A stretch of DNA of 64,000 bases from Indioceanicola profundi. Lineage in GTDB: Bacteria > Pseudomonadota > Alphaproteobacteria > Azospirillales > Azospirillaceae. This document shows, piece by piece, positions 50,356 to 59,709 of the stretch. The translations under genes were made by a program, and so were the position numbers. The notes under the pieces are model-generated. The model ran no database searches. It was not told the origin of the DNA and worked only from the letters and a program-made list of their open reading frames with translations. The stretch covers positions 62,001 through 126,000 of the forward strand of contig NZ_CP030127.1 in assembly GCF_003568845.1 (NCBI RefSeq), in the 5' to 3' direction. Numbering within the stretch: position 1 is the first letter of the stretch; every line of letters starts with the position of its first letter.

Positions 50356-51615
50356 TCAGTAGAGAATGGCGGCCGGGACATACGACACCAGGGCCAGAAC
50401 CCCGATGGCGACCAGGTAGAATGGCCAGAGTTCGCGGACGACAGCACCGATGGGCTCACGCGAGATCGCGGCCGCGATGAACAGGGTGGTGCCGATTGGC
50501 GGGGTGAAGAGGCCGATGCTGAGATTCACCGCCATCATGATGCCGAGCTGGATAGGGTCCAACCCGATGGCCTTGCCCACGGCGACGAAGGTGGGGCCAA
50601 GCAACAGGATGGCCGCCGGAAGATCGAGGAACATACCGACCACCAGCATGATCACATTCATGGCCAGGATGATCAGCCAGGGCTCCTGCAGAACGGTCTC
50701 GGCGTACGCCACCACGGCGTTGGGGATCGCATCCGCGATCAGCACATAGCCGACGAGGTTGGAGGCGGCGATGACCAGCATCACGACGCCCGTGGTCACG
50801 ACGGTGCCCACCAGCGCCGCATAGATGCGCCGCACCGTCAGGTCACGGTAGATCAGCAGGCTCACCACCAGGGCATATGCCACGGCGATGACGCTGACTT
50901 CGGTCGGCGTGGCAATGCCGAGGCGGAGAAGGACCAGGATGAAGACCGGCATCAGCAGGGCCGGGAGCGCTGTCAGAAACGCCTTGAGGATCTCGAGCGG
51001 ACCCAACCGATCCTGCAGCAGCGGGAAATTGCGTACCCGCCCGCTGACATAACAGACGATCATCATGCCGGCGGCGAGCAGAAGGCCCGGCAATATGCCG
51101 GCCAGGAACAGCGACGCGATCGAGGCATTCGAAATGGTCGCATAGATGATCAACGGGATCGAGGGCGGGATCAGGCCGGCAATGACCGCGGCGGAAGCCG
51201 TGGTGGCGGCACCGAAGGCGCCCGGATAGCCCTCGCGCTTCTGCCAGGGAATGAGCATCGTGCCGAGTGCCGAAGCCTCGGCGACGGCGGAGCCCGACAC
51301 GCCGCCGAAGATGGTAGAGCCGACGACCGTAACCTGGGTCAGCCCACCGGGATAGCGCCCGACCAGGGCGGCGGCGAAATGCACCAGCTTCTGGCCCAGC
51401 GTCCCGCTCATCATCAGGGCGCCGGACAGGATGAAGAAGGGAATGGCAAGCAGGGGGAAGCTCTGGGTCGGCTGGAACAGCTTGACGACGGAGATCACGG
51501 CCGACACCTCTCCCATCGTCAGGACGGCGATGCCGGCGCTGATGACAAGGGCGTAACCGACCGGGAATGACAGCAACAGCAGAACTGCAAAAACCGCGAT
51601 CATCACGAGTGTCAT
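50356..51615 (-). CDS. dctM: TRAP transporter large permease (DctM)
   Basis: The 419-residue integral membrane protein shows many hydrophobic helices and the DctM pattern (FPLLAIPFFILSGALM, then SGSAVAEASALGTMLIPWQKREGYP and GLIPPSIPLIIYA). It overlaps dctQ by four bases. With DctQ and DctP it forms a sodium-coupled importer, usually for carboxylates or sugar acids. Confidence 0.95.
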   Translation of the reverse strand: MTLVMIAVFAVLLLLSFPVGYALVISAGIAVLTMGEVSAVISVVKLFQPTQSFPLLAIPFFILSGALMMSGTLGQKLVHFAAALVGRYPGGLTQVTVVGSTIFGGVSGSAVAEASALGTMLIPWQKREGYPGAFGAATTASAAVIAGLIPPSIPLIIYATISNASIASLFLAGILPGLLLAAGMMIVCYVSGRVRNFPLLQDRLGPLEILKAFLTALPALLMPVFILVLLRLGIATPTEVSVIAVAYALVVSLLIYRDLTVRRIYAALVGTVVTTGVVMLVIAASNLVGYVLIADAIPNAVVAYAETVLQEPWLIILAMNVIMLVVGMFLDLPAAILLLGPTFVAVGKAIGLDPIQLGIMMAVNLSIGLFTPPIGTTLFIAAAISREPIGAVVRELWPFYLVAIGVLALVSYVPAAILY

Positions 51616-52175
51616 AGTTCTTCCTCCGCTGCGTGGGCACGGACCAGCCGCGGGTCCTCCGCCAGGAGAAGCCGGCCGAAGGTGGTCACTGCCGTCAGGC
51701 CGATGCCGACGAAACCTGCGATGAGTGCAAGATAGGCCCAGCTCGACGGGACACGGGTCACCGGGAAGTACTCGGTGCTGGTGACCTCAAGGACGTCCAG
51801 GCCGATATAGGCCAGATAGAAGAATACGGCTCCGACCACCACCTGCATGGCGAGCAGCAGCAGCCGGGCGGGACCACGCCCTATCATGTCCAGCAGCAAG
51901 GAGACGGAAATGTGCGCCCCGTGCTGGGCCGCGAGCACCACCCCGCCCATGACCAGCCAGGGGAAGAGGAGGTTCGGCATCTCGGAGGGCCAGCCCAGCC
52001 CTTGTGTCGTGAGATAGCGGACCACGACCTCCGCGCCCAAGGACAGGAAAAGGGCAACCAGGGCTGCGATGGCAATGAAGCCGGCCGCGACGCTGATTGC
52101 TGTATCGACCGTCTGGATGAGGGTCGCGGGAAAGCCCGCTGTCCCCATCTCCTGCTCATGCACGCCTTCCATCAT
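51612..52175 (-). CDS. dctQ: TRAP transporter small permease (DctQ)
   Basis: The 187-residue protein has four hydrophobic helices and the DctQ motif with the conserved W/P region (GLGWPSEMPNLLFPWLVMGGVVLAA). It overlaps dctP upstream and dctM downstream by four bases each. Confidence 0.9.
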   Translation of the reverse strand: MMEGVHEQEMGTAGFPATLIQTVDTAISVAAGFIAIAALVALFLSLGAEVVVRYLTTQGLGWPSEMPNLLFPWLVMGGVVLAAQHGAHISVSLLLDMIGRGPARLLLLAMQVVVGAVFFYLAYIGLDVLEVTSTEYFPVTRVPSSWAYLALIAGFVGIGLTAVTTFGRLLLAEDPRLVRAHAAEEEL

Positions 52176-53152
52176 GATTTAGCCGCGGCTGCGGCCTCCC
52201 TGATCACCAGATCGACCAGCATCGGGAACTCCTGCCGCCATCTCTCGTAAAGCGCCTGCGTCCTGGCGGCGAAGGGGGCAGGATCAATGGTGTTGAACTG
52301 GATGCCGGCCTCCTCCATCGCAACGCGCAGCTCGGTGTCGGCTTTCAGCGACTGTGCCCGGTTCAACTGTCCCGCTTCCTTCGCCGCATCGAGGATCGCC
52401 TGCTGATCGGCCGTCGACAGCTTGTCGAACATGGCCTTGCTGGCGAGCAGGGGGGTGGATTCATATTTGTGGCCAGTGAGGGAGATGAACTTCTGCACCT
52501 CATGCAGCTTGGAGGAATAGATGTTCATGAGCGGGTTCTCCTGCCCGTCCACGACACCCTGCTGCAGGGCAATGTAGAGTTCGGAGAAGGGCAGGGGCGT
52601 CGGGTTGGCGCCCAGCGCCTGGAAGATTTCCACGGTGATCGGGTCCGCGGGGGTGCGGATCTTCACGCCGGCCAGATCCTCTGGCGTGCGGATCGGACGC
52701 ACATTGTTGCTGGCATGCCGGATGCCGTTGTCCCAGAGCGCCAGCAGGACCAGACCCCTTTGCGCGGCATATTTGCGGAGCTCGTCGCCGAACGGGCCGT
52801 CCATCACTTTCCACGCTTGCGGAAGGTCCTGGAACAGAAAGGGAAGGCCGAGAACCGCGAATTGCGGGACGACGTTGGAGGTGGCGCCCTGCGAGTTGGC
52901 GCTGAAGGCCAGGACGCCGAGACGCATGCTGGTCAGGGCTTCCACATCGTCCGCGTACTGGGAACTGCCGCCGACGACCACCTTGATGCGGCCATTGGTC
53001 TTTTTCTCCACCAACTCCGCGAACCTCAGGGACGCCTCGGCTTTGGGGTTTCCAGGCGCTGCATTGTGGGCCAGGCGCAGAACCTGCTGACCCCAGGCCG
53101 GCAAGGCGATAAGGGCCGCCCCCATGGCCAGGGCCGCAATAAGCTTCTTCAC
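52172..53152 (-). CDS. dctP: TRAP transporter substrate-binding protein (DctP)
   Basis: The 326-residue periplasmic protein has a signal peptide (KKLIAALAMGAALIALPAWG), then the DctP fold: LRLAHNAAPGNPKAEASLRFAELV, LAFSANSQGATSNVVPQFAV, and the conserved arginine loop KIRTPADPITVEIFQALGAN. It should capture the organic acid that the operon degrades. Confidence 0.94.
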   Translation of the reverse strand: MKKLIAALAMGAALIALPAWGQQVLRLAHNAAPGNPKAEASLRFAELVEKKTNGRIKVVVGGSSQYADDVEALTSMRLGVLAFSANSQGATSNVVPQFAVLGLPFLFQDLPQAWKVMDGPFGDELRKYAAQRGLVLLALWDNGIRHASNNVRPIRTPEDLAGVKIRTPADPITVEIFQALGANPTPLPFSELYIALQQGVVDGQENPLMNIYSSKLHEVQKFISLTGHKYESTPLLASKAMFDKLSTADQQAILDAAKEAGQLNRAQSLKADTELRVAMEEAGIQFNTIDPAPFAARTQALYERWRQEFPMLVDLVIREAAAAAKS

Positions 53153-53284
53153 CGTTTCCTCCGTTTATTTGCAGTCGGAACCGCGCGTCGTTTATCCCGC
53201 TCTTCTTTGCTTGTTGTTCCGATGGTTCGGTCAGGGCAAAGGACCTGCATGGAAGTCCTTTGCCTTCGGTTCGATAGCCTTTCC

Positions 53285-54289
53285 TCAGAGCCAGCCCTTG
53301 ATGGTCTTGGACATGGCGTCGGTGGAGATGCCGTAATGGTCGTGCAGGGTCGGCAGCGCGCCGGCGAGCAGGAACTCGTCCGGCAGGCCGATCTGGCGGA
53401 AGATCGGGGTGACGCCGGAGCGCAGCAGCAGGCCCGCCACCGCCTCGCCCAGCCCGCCGATCACCGTGTGGTTCTCGGCCACCACCACCATGCGTCCGCT
53501 GCGGGAAGCTTCCCGGAGGATGGTCTCGGCATCCAGCGGCTTGATGGTCGGAACGTGCAGCACGGCCACCCCGACCTTGTCGGCCTCCAGCGCCGCCGCA
53601 ACCTCCAGCGCACGCATGGTCATGATGCCGGAGGAGATGACCAGCACGTCGGCGCCGTCGCGCAGCAGCTTCGCCTTGCCCAGCTCGAACTTGTAGTCAT
53701 ACTCGTCCAGGACCAGGGGCACCTTGCCTCGCAGCAGGCGCATATAGACTGGTCCCTGGTGCGCCGCCATGGCGGGCACCACCTGCTCGATCTCATGCGC
53801 GTCGCAGGGATCGATCACGGTCATGTTCGGCATGGCGCGGAACAGCGCCAGATCCTCCGCCGCCTGATGGCTCGGCCCGTAGCCGGAGGTCAGTCCCGGC
53901 AGGGCGCAAGCGATTTTGACGTTGAGGTCTTCCTCGGCGATGGTCTGGTGGATGAAGTCGTAGGCGCGGCGGGAGGCGAAGACCGCATAGGTGGTCGCGA
54001 AAGGCACCATGCCCTCATGCGCCATGCCGGCCGCCGCCCCCATGAGGAGCTGCTCGGCCATGCCCATCTGGTAGTAACGGTCGGGAAAGGCCTGGCCGAA
54101 GATGTGCAGGTCGGTGTACTTGCCGAGATCGGCTGTCATGCCGATGATGTCAGGCCGGCTCCGGGCCAGCTCGACCAGCGCGTGACCGAAGGGCGCCGGC
54201 TTGGTGCGCTGGCCTTCCCCCGCGATCGAGGCGATCATGGCGGAGGTCTTGAGGCGCGTTTTGGTGGGGGCGGGGGCAACAGGCTTCAT
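53285..54289 (-). CDS. Transketolase, C-terminal subunit
   Basis: The start at ATG 54289 overlaps the N-terminal subunit stop by one base (TAATG); the product has 334 residues. It has TADLGKYTDLHIFGQAFPDRYYQMGMAEQ, a pyrimidine-binding loop, VFASRRAYDF, and the transketolase C-terminal fold near the end. Together with the next gene it forms a split transketolase that transfers two-carbon units with thiamine diphosphate. Such split forms recur in sugar and sulfo-sugar catabolic operons. Confidence 0.92.
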   Translation of the reverse strand: MKPVAPAPTKTRLKTSAMIASIAGEGQRTKPAPFGHALVELARSRPDIIGMTADLGKYTDLHIFGQAFPDRYYQMGMAEQLLMGAAAGMAHEGMVPFATTYAVFASRRAYDFIHQTIAEEDLNVKIACALPGLTSGYGPSHQAAEDLALFRAMPNMTVIDPCDAHEIEQVVPAMAAHQGPVYMRLLRGKVPLVLDEYDYKFELGKAKLLRDGADVLVISSGIMTMRALEVAAALEADKVGVAVLHVPTIKPLDAETILREASRSGRMVVVAENHTVIGGLGEAVAGLLLRSGVTPIFRQIGLPDEFLLAGALPTLHDHYGISTDAMSKTIKGWL

Positions 54290-55134
54290 TATGCTTTCCT
54301 CCCGGCTTCCAGGGCCTCCAGGGCCATTTGCCATTCATGCTCATCCACGCGGATGAAGTGGTTCTTCTCACGCGCTTCCAGGAACGGCACGCCGCAGCCC
54401 ATGCGGGTGTCGCACACGATCATGCGCGGCTTCGGTTCCGTGTGTGAGGTCGCCGCGTCGAATGCCGCGACCACGGCGTCCAAGTCGTTGCCGTCCACGC
54501 GCTGGACGAACCAGCCGAAGGCCTCCAGCTTGTCGACCAGGGGTTCGAAGGCCATCACCTGGGTGGACGGGCCGTCGGCCTGCTGGTTGTTGACGTCGAC
54601 GATGCCGATCAGATTGTCGAGCTTCCAATGGGATGCCGACATGATGGCTTCCCACACGGACCCTTCATCCAGCTCGCCGTCGGAGAACAGGGTGAAGACC
54701 CGGCAGGAGGAACCCTTGCGCTTCAGGCCCAGGGCCCGGCCCACGGCGATGGACAGGCCGAGGCCCAACGACCCGCCCGACATCTCCATGCCCGGCGTAT
54801 AGGCGGCCATGCCCGACATCGGTAGGCGGCTGCCGTCGCTGCCATAGGTCTCCAGCTCGTCTTCCGGAACGATGCCGGCCTCGATCAGCGCCGCATAGAG
54901 CGCGATGGCGTAGTGCCCGTTGGACAGCAGGAAGCGGTCGCGCCCTTCCCACTCCGGGTCCTCGGGACGGTAGGTCATGGCGTGGAAATAGGCGGTGGCC
55001 AGCACATCGGCGATATCCAGCGCTTGGCCGATATAGCCCTGGCCCTGGACCTCGCCCATCAGCAACGCGTTGCGGCGGATGCGGTAGGCGCGTTCGGCAA
55101 GGCTTACGTTGTGACCCAATGGTTCGGTCTGCAT
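54289..55134 (-). CDS. Transketolase, N-terminal subunit
   Basis: From ATG 55134 the product is 281 residues with the thiamine diphosphate motif in FSDGELDEGSVWEAIMSASH, ending in a DVNNQQADG; the first glycine of the GDG motif is a serine here. The region GHYAIALYAALIEAG fits the substrate site. The partner gene overlaps by one base. Confidence 0.92.
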   Translation of the reverse strand: MQTEPLGHNVSLAERAYRIRRNALLMGEVQGQGYIGQALDIADVLATAYFHAMTYRPEDPEWEGRDRFLLSNGHYAIALYAALIEAGIVPEDELETYGSDGSRLPMSGMAAYTPGMEMSGGSLGLGLSIAVGRALGLKRKGSSCRVFTLFSDGELDEGSVWEAIMSASHWKLDNLIGIVDVNNQQADGPSTQVMAFEPLVDKLEAFGWFVQRVDGNDLDAVVAAFDAATSHTEPKPRMIVCDTRMGCGVPFLEAREKNHFIRVDEHEWQMALEALEAGRKA

Positions 55135-55216
55135 GGTGTTCTCCAGCATTGCAGGAGGCAGGGCGCTGCACGACGTCGTGTAAGGACGGGGGAGCGGCTG
55201 ATCGGCCCGGCAGGGC

Positions 55217-55966
55217 TCAGTGGATCAGCATCCCGCCATTGACGTCGATGGTGGCGCCGGTGATGTAGGAGGACAGGTCCGACGCCAGGAACAGGCAGGC
55301 CCTGGCGATATCCTCGGCATTGCCGAGCCGGCTCAGCGGGATGCCCTTGATGATCTCGGCCTTCAGCTCGTCGGTGAGCTTGTCGCCGGTGATGTCGGTC
55401 TGGATCAGGCCCGGCGTGATCGAATTGACGCGGACATTGTCCGGCCCCAGTTCACGGGCCATGGCCTTGGCAAGGCCCAAGGCGCCCGCCTTCGCCGCGC
55501 TGTAGTGCGGGCCGCCGAAGATGCCGCCGCCCCGCTGGGCGGACACGGACGACATGCAGATGATGGAGCCGGAGCGCTGCTTGCGCATGTGCGGCACGGC
55601 GGCTTGGCTCATATAGAGGGTGCCGCGCAGGTTCACGTCGAGCACGGCATCGTAGTTCCGCGGCCCGATATCCATGAGCTTCAGCGGCTGGGTGATGCCG
55701 GCATTGTTGACCAGCACGTCGATCCGCCCGAACTCGGCTACGACCTGCTCGATCGCCGCAGTGCAGGCATCCTTGTCGGTCACGTCGCAGGCGATGCCAC
55801 GATGCGCCTCGCCCAATTCGGACGCGGCGGCCTGGGCCTGCTCGGCATCCAGATCAAGGATGATGGCGCGGCCGCCATGCAGAGCGAACAGCTTGGCCGT
55901 TGCCCGCCCAATACCGCGCCGCGACGCCGCCCCGGTGACGACGCAGACCTTGTCCGCAAGCAGCAT
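55217..55966 (-). CDS. Short-chain dehydrogenase/reductase (FabG-like)
   Basis: The 249-residue protein has TGAASRRGIGRATAKL, NNAGITQPL, and SSVSAQRGGG ... YSAAKAGALGLAKAM with the Ser-Tyr-Lys triad. It is the first gene of the catabolic operon and diverges from the LysR gene at 56155. It probably oxidises a polyol or sugar-acid hydroxyl. Confidence 0.92.
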   Translation of the reverse strand: MLLADKVCVVTGAASRRGIGRATAKLFALHGGRAIILDLDAEQAQAAASELGEAHRGIACDVTDKDACTAAIEQVVAEFGRIDVLVNNAGITQPLKLMDIGPRNYDAVLDVNLRGTLYMSQAAVPHMRKQRSGSIICMSSVSAQRGGGIFGGPHYSAAKAGALGLAKAMARELGPDNVRVNSITPGLIQTDITGDKLTDELKAEIIKGIPLSRLGNAEDIARACLFLASDLSSYITGATIDVNGGMLIH

Positions 55967-56154
55967 TTCCTACCTCACAGTGTATTATTGTGGCCAGCGA
56001 CAGAAGCGTGCCGATTGCCCGGCGGAGTGCCTCTAGTCTTCGCGGCGGCGTGGGATACTTTGTTTCTCCACCGCCTTGTTCGCTGAACTGAGCTTATTTT
56101 CTTGAGGTGAGCCGCTCAAATGAATAATATCAGCTTTGCATGAGATAGTTTCAT

Positions 56155-57105
56155 GTGAGGCGGGCGGTGCAAAACAAGGTCTCCATCAAATCAATTCAAG
56201 CGTTTGAAGCCGCCGCCCGGCTCGGCTCCTTCGCACTTGCAGCAGAAGAACTGCTCGTTACGCCTTCAGCGGTAAGCCATCAGATAAAACTGCTGGAAGA
56301 CCAGCTCGGCGTCGCTCTTTTCCATCGGGTGCATCGGGCCGTGGTCCTCACCGAGGGCGGTCGGGACTACGCGATGGAAGTCATCGCGGCCTTCGCCCGT
56401 ATTGCCGATGCCACGCGCAACGTGGCCGCTGCCGGGTCCAGCGCCGTCCTGACGGTTCATTCGACGCCCAGCTTCGCGTCACAGTGGCTGATGCGGCGTC
56501 TGGCGCAGTTCGGGGAAACGCAGCCGGACCTGGATATCCGCCTGCATGCATCCCTGGCTCCGGCGGAGCTGAATAAGGGGATCGTGGACATCGACATCCG
56601 CTACAATCCTGGCCCGCCGCCGGCCGGCGCCGTGATGGTGCCCTTTCCGGACGATGTCATCGTGCCGATGTGCGCGCCGGCGCTGGCCAGGGGGTTGAAG
56701 CCGATCCGGCAACCGGCCGACCTTGCCCAACATACCTTGATCCACTCCGAGGTTACGATCGTGGGCTGGCGCGACTGGGCGAAGCGTCATCGCAAGGTGC
56801 GGCTGGATTTGGAGCGGGGACCGCGCTTCGACCGTTCCTTCATGGCCATCAGCGCCGCCGTGGATGGGCTGGGCGTCTGTCTGGACAGCCTCCTGTTGGC
56901 AGAGCAGGAACTCCGAACGGGAAAGCTGATCATTCCCTTTGCCGATGAGTTCATGCGGGTGCAGGGGCACGGATTCGTGACGCTGCGCTCCAGGATGGAC
57001 CTGCCCAAGATCAGGATTTTTCGTGAATGGCTGTTCGAGGAGTTAGCCGAAACCACGAAGTGGGCTGAAGGTTTTATCGAAAAGGCCGCCGGCACTTGGC
57101 GATGA
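56155..57105 (+). CDS. LysR-family regulator (GcvA-like)
   Basis: The GTG at 56155 is the first start in the frame (GTG 56167 is another); the product is 316 residues. The N-terminal HTH (IKSIQAFEAAARLGSFALAAEELLVTPSAVSHQIKLLEDQLG) and the effector domain (SAVLTVHSTPSFASQWLMRRL) are of the GcvA/AmpR type. It is divergent from the SDR-led operon over 188 bp and so is the likely regulator of the catabolic genes. Confidence 0.9.
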   Translation: MRRAVQNKVSIKSIQAFEAAARLGSFALAAEELLVTPSAVSHQIKLLEDQLGVALFHRVHRAVVLTEGGRDYAMEVIAAFARIADATRNVAAAGSSAVLTVHSTPSFASQWLMRRLAQFGETQPDLDIRLHASLAPAELNKGIVDIDIRYNPGPPPAGAVMVPFPDDVIVPMCAPALARGLKPIRQPADLAQHTLIHSEVTIVGWRDWAKRHRKVRLDLERGPRFDRSFMAISAAVDGLGVCLDSLLLAEQELRTGKLIIPFADEFMRVQGHGFVTLRSRMDLPKIRIFREWLFEELAETTKWAEGFIEKAAGTWR

Positions 57106-57387
57106 ACGTTCAGCCAATCGTCGGCAGAGCGGCAGCGCCGCACTGAGGTTCACTCCAAGGAAGGCGCGAAGAGCCTGGGAGATTGAGGATCAGTTGCGGC
57201 ATGTATGCGGACTGGCCAGGCCGAATCCCGTGCTTTGAAGATGCAGAGCAGCACGACGAATAACGGGACCGACAGCATGGTCCAGGAAACCGGCCGCCAG
57301 AGAACTCCCTTCCCGAACAGCGCCTTCGCACTGGCCCTTGGACGGTGAGGTCTTGATAAGAACCGGCCGGCTCCCTTCCCGATTGGT

Positions 57388-59391
57388 TCAGAGACGGTAG
57401 CGCAGGCTGCCAAGCACCGTGCGGCCCTGGTCGCGGTAGCAGTAGCCGGACGCGCAGGTCACCGGCTCGGAATCGAACAGGTTGGTGGCGTTCAGCTGAA
57501 GGCGGAGCCCCTCGACTCCAGGCACCTCGTAATGGACGACAGCATCGACAAATGCGCGGTCGTCGTTTCGGACCGTGTTGAGGTCGTTGCCATAGCTTCT
57601 ACCGAAATAGCGGATGCCTCCGCCCAGCCCGAAGCCGGTGTCGGGCACCATGTAGTCCGCCCTTATGGAACCGCTGTGCTTGGGCGTAGCGGACAGCGTG
57701 TTTCCGACGGTTCCGGCAGCACCCTCACGGATCTCCATGTCGGTATAGGCATAGGCGGCCGAGGGGTCCAACCCTTCCAGAAGCCGGACCGAGGCCTCCA
57801 GCTCCACGCCCCGGGAGCGGAGATCGAGCTGAACCTGCCGGTTGATGCCGGTGGAGGCATCGAACACCACACCGTCCTTTTGCACGATGTTGAATACGCC
57901 CACCGTGAAAAGCGCGCGGCCGCCGGCGGGCTGGAACTTGATGCCTGCTTCTACCTGCTCGGCCGTCGTCGGTTCGGCTGGCGCGCCGTCGAGGAGCAGG
58001 CCAATGTTGGGTTCGAAGGAGGAGGACCAGTTCACATACGGAACGAGCCCTATATCCAGGTCATAGGTGATGCCGACACGGCCGGAAAGTGCATTGTCAT
58101 TCTGCTCGATTTCGGCCGCCAGCGGCTGCCGGGTTCGGGCGTCCAGCCAGTCATGACGGATGCCGGCCACGACTCCGAGCCGGCCAGCCTCGATCTGGTC
58201 CTGCGCATAGAGACCGGTCTGGTCGAAGGTCTGGCGAACTGTGGGCGTCAGCGCCGGTGTCGGTACCGGGCCGGTGGCAGGCACGCCGCCGAACCCCTCG
58301 GCCGACCGGTAGGCGACGCGGTTATAGTCGAAGCCGATCAGGAGGTCATGGGAGATGAACCCTGTGTCGAACTCGGCATGGGCCTGATTGTCGATATTAA
58401 GGCTATGGTGACGGTCGCGCGCGACCCCGGACCCGCGGGTAATCGGCGTCGTGGTGGGATCGGTCACGTAAGCGTATTGAAGCTCCGCATCCACCTCGGC
58501 ATAGCGGAGGTTCTGGCGCAGCGTGAGGCCGTTTGCGAAGCGGTGCTCCGCCTCGTAACCCGCCCGCCATTGCTCATGGTCGAAATCGTTGAAGCGCGGA
58601 TCGCCGGAGGGAATGTCGGTGATGCCGTTCGCGTCGTTATAGTAGGCGGCACTCGCCCCCGTCTTCGACGTCATGTATTCGCCAAGCAGCGTGACGTTGG
58701 TATTGTCGCCGGGGCTGAAGCTCACTGCCGGGGCGATGAAGGCGCGGTTGTCGGGATAGCCGGGCAGGTGCGTGTCGCTGTCGCGGACGACACCAGTCAG
58801 CCGATAGGCCAATTTGCCGCTTGCATCCAGCGGACCTGAAACATCGGCATTGAGCTGATAGCGGTCATGGTTGCCGATGATGGCTTCGATTTCGGCAAAG
58901 GATGTGTCGGTCGGGCGCTTGCTGACCGTATTCACCAGACCGCCGGCGCCGCTGGCACCGTAGAGCACCGATGCCGGACCGCGCACCACCGTCAGGCTTT
59001 CCAGCCCATAGGGTTCGTTCCGGTAGAGACCTGACGGGCTGTTGAGTTGGCGCAGGCCGTCGCGGAAGACGCCCGTATAGGTCGCCTGGAAACCGCGGAT
59101 GAAGAAGGCGTCATAGCGCGTATCGAAACCATAGCTGCCGACATTGACCCCTGGCGTATAGCCGAGAGCCTCGTTCAAGGTCTGCGGCAGGCGGATTTCG
59201 AGCTCCTGTGCATCGATCACGGAGACGGACTGCGGAATTTCCACAATCGACCTGTCCGTCTTCGTGACGGCCGTGGTGCGGCCCGTGACGACGATTTCTT
59301 CCAGCACATCCGGACTGACAGGCCGAGCCAGGGCCGGAACTCCGGCCAGGCTGGTGCTGGCAAGGATCACGGCAAGGACCGATCGCGACAT
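57388..59391 (-). CDS. TonB-dependent siderophore receptor
   Basis: The 667-residue outer-membrane protein has a signal peptide (SVLAVILASTSLAGVPALA), a TonB box region (LEEIVVTG), a plug domain with IPQSVSVIDAQELEIRLPQTLNEALGYTPGVNVG and VRGPASVLYGASGAGGLVNTVSK, and a beta-barrel with the family's C-terminal YRDQGRTVLGSLRYRL. The ferric hydroxamate/FhuA-like branch is the best match. A Fur-like element lies just upstream (59433-59448). Confidence 0.94.
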   Translation of the reverse strand: MSRSVLAVILASTSLAGVPALARPVSPDVLEEIVVTGRTTAVTKTDRSIVEIPQSVSVIDAQELEIRLPQTLNEALGYTPGVNVGSYGFDTRYDAFFIRGFQATYTGVFRDGLRQLNSPSGLYRNEPYGLESLTVVRGPASVLYGASGAGGLVNTVSKRPTDTSFAEIEAIIGNHDRYQLNADVSGPLDASGKLAYRLTGVVRDSDTHLPGYPDNRAFIAPAVSFSPGDNTNVTLLGEYMTSKTGASAAYYNDANGITDIPSGDPRFNDFDHEQWRAGYEAEHRFANGLTLRQNLRYAEVDAELQYAYVTDPTTTPITRGSGVARDRHHSLNIDNQAHAEFDTGFISHDLLIGFDYNRVAYRSAEGFGGVPATGPVPTPALTPTVRQTFDQTGLYAQDQIEAGRLGVVAGIRHDWLDARTRQPLAAEIEQNDNALSGRVGITYDLDIGLVPYVNWSSSFEPNIGLLLDGAPAEPTTAEQVEAGIKFQPAGGRALFTVGVFNIVQKDGVVFDASTGINRQVQLDLRSRGVELEASVRLLEGLDPSAAYAYTDMEIREGAAGTVGNTLSATPKHSGSIRADYMVPDTGFGLGGGIRYFGRSYGNDLNTVRNDDRAFVDAVVHYEVPGVEGLRLQLNATNLFDSEPVTCASGYCYRDQGRTVLGSLRYRL

Positions 59392-59432
59392 TCAAACCCC
59401 CCTCGTTTCAGGAGGCGCCACCATATTGCTAC

Positions 59433-59448
59433 TGATAATGAGTCGCAA
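59433..59448. promoter_or_regulatory. Fur-like iron box for the receptor gene
   Basis: TGATAATGAGTCGCAA, flanked by ATTGC and GCAAT (59425-59449), lies about 40 bp upstream of the receptor start. GATAATG is the hallmark of a Fur box. Confidence 0.72.
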
Positions 59449-59626
59449 TAGCGTTGTTGTGAATGGGCGATAGCAGCCGGATGCTCCAGGCTTCCAGTGT
59501 TTCCAACATCGTCAATGCCAAGGACGCTGACCGGACAGGAGAACTGCCGATGCTCTGAAAAGATCGCCGGATATGGTGACCAGTGGCGCGGTCCCGCACC
59601 AGCCAGCCCGATAAACAGGCCGCTCT

Positions 59627-59642
59627 TGATAATGCCTCGCAT
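59627..59642. promoter_or_regulatory. Fur-like iron box for the sigma-factor gene
   Basis: TGATAATGCCTCGCAT is a second copy of the same motif, about 70 bp upstream of the sigma-factor start. The shared sequence suggests one regulator. Confidence 0.7.
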
Positions 59643-59709
59643 TTGCGTTACCCGAAAAGACAGGTGACCTGATGGCCGGGGGCTATAGGTGGGTGAAGCC
59701 GTCATTGGC

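Larger units (their letters stand above)
59392..59709. other. Divergent iron-control region
   Basis: 318 bp between the divergent siderophore receptor and the ECF sigma gene. It contains two copies of TGATAATGNNTCGCAW, one near each gene. Confidence 0.7.

Noticed and set aside
52469-54802. 777-residue open frame antisense to dctP and the transketolase genes
   Set aside because: It covers three well-supported genes of the opposite strand and has no family features.
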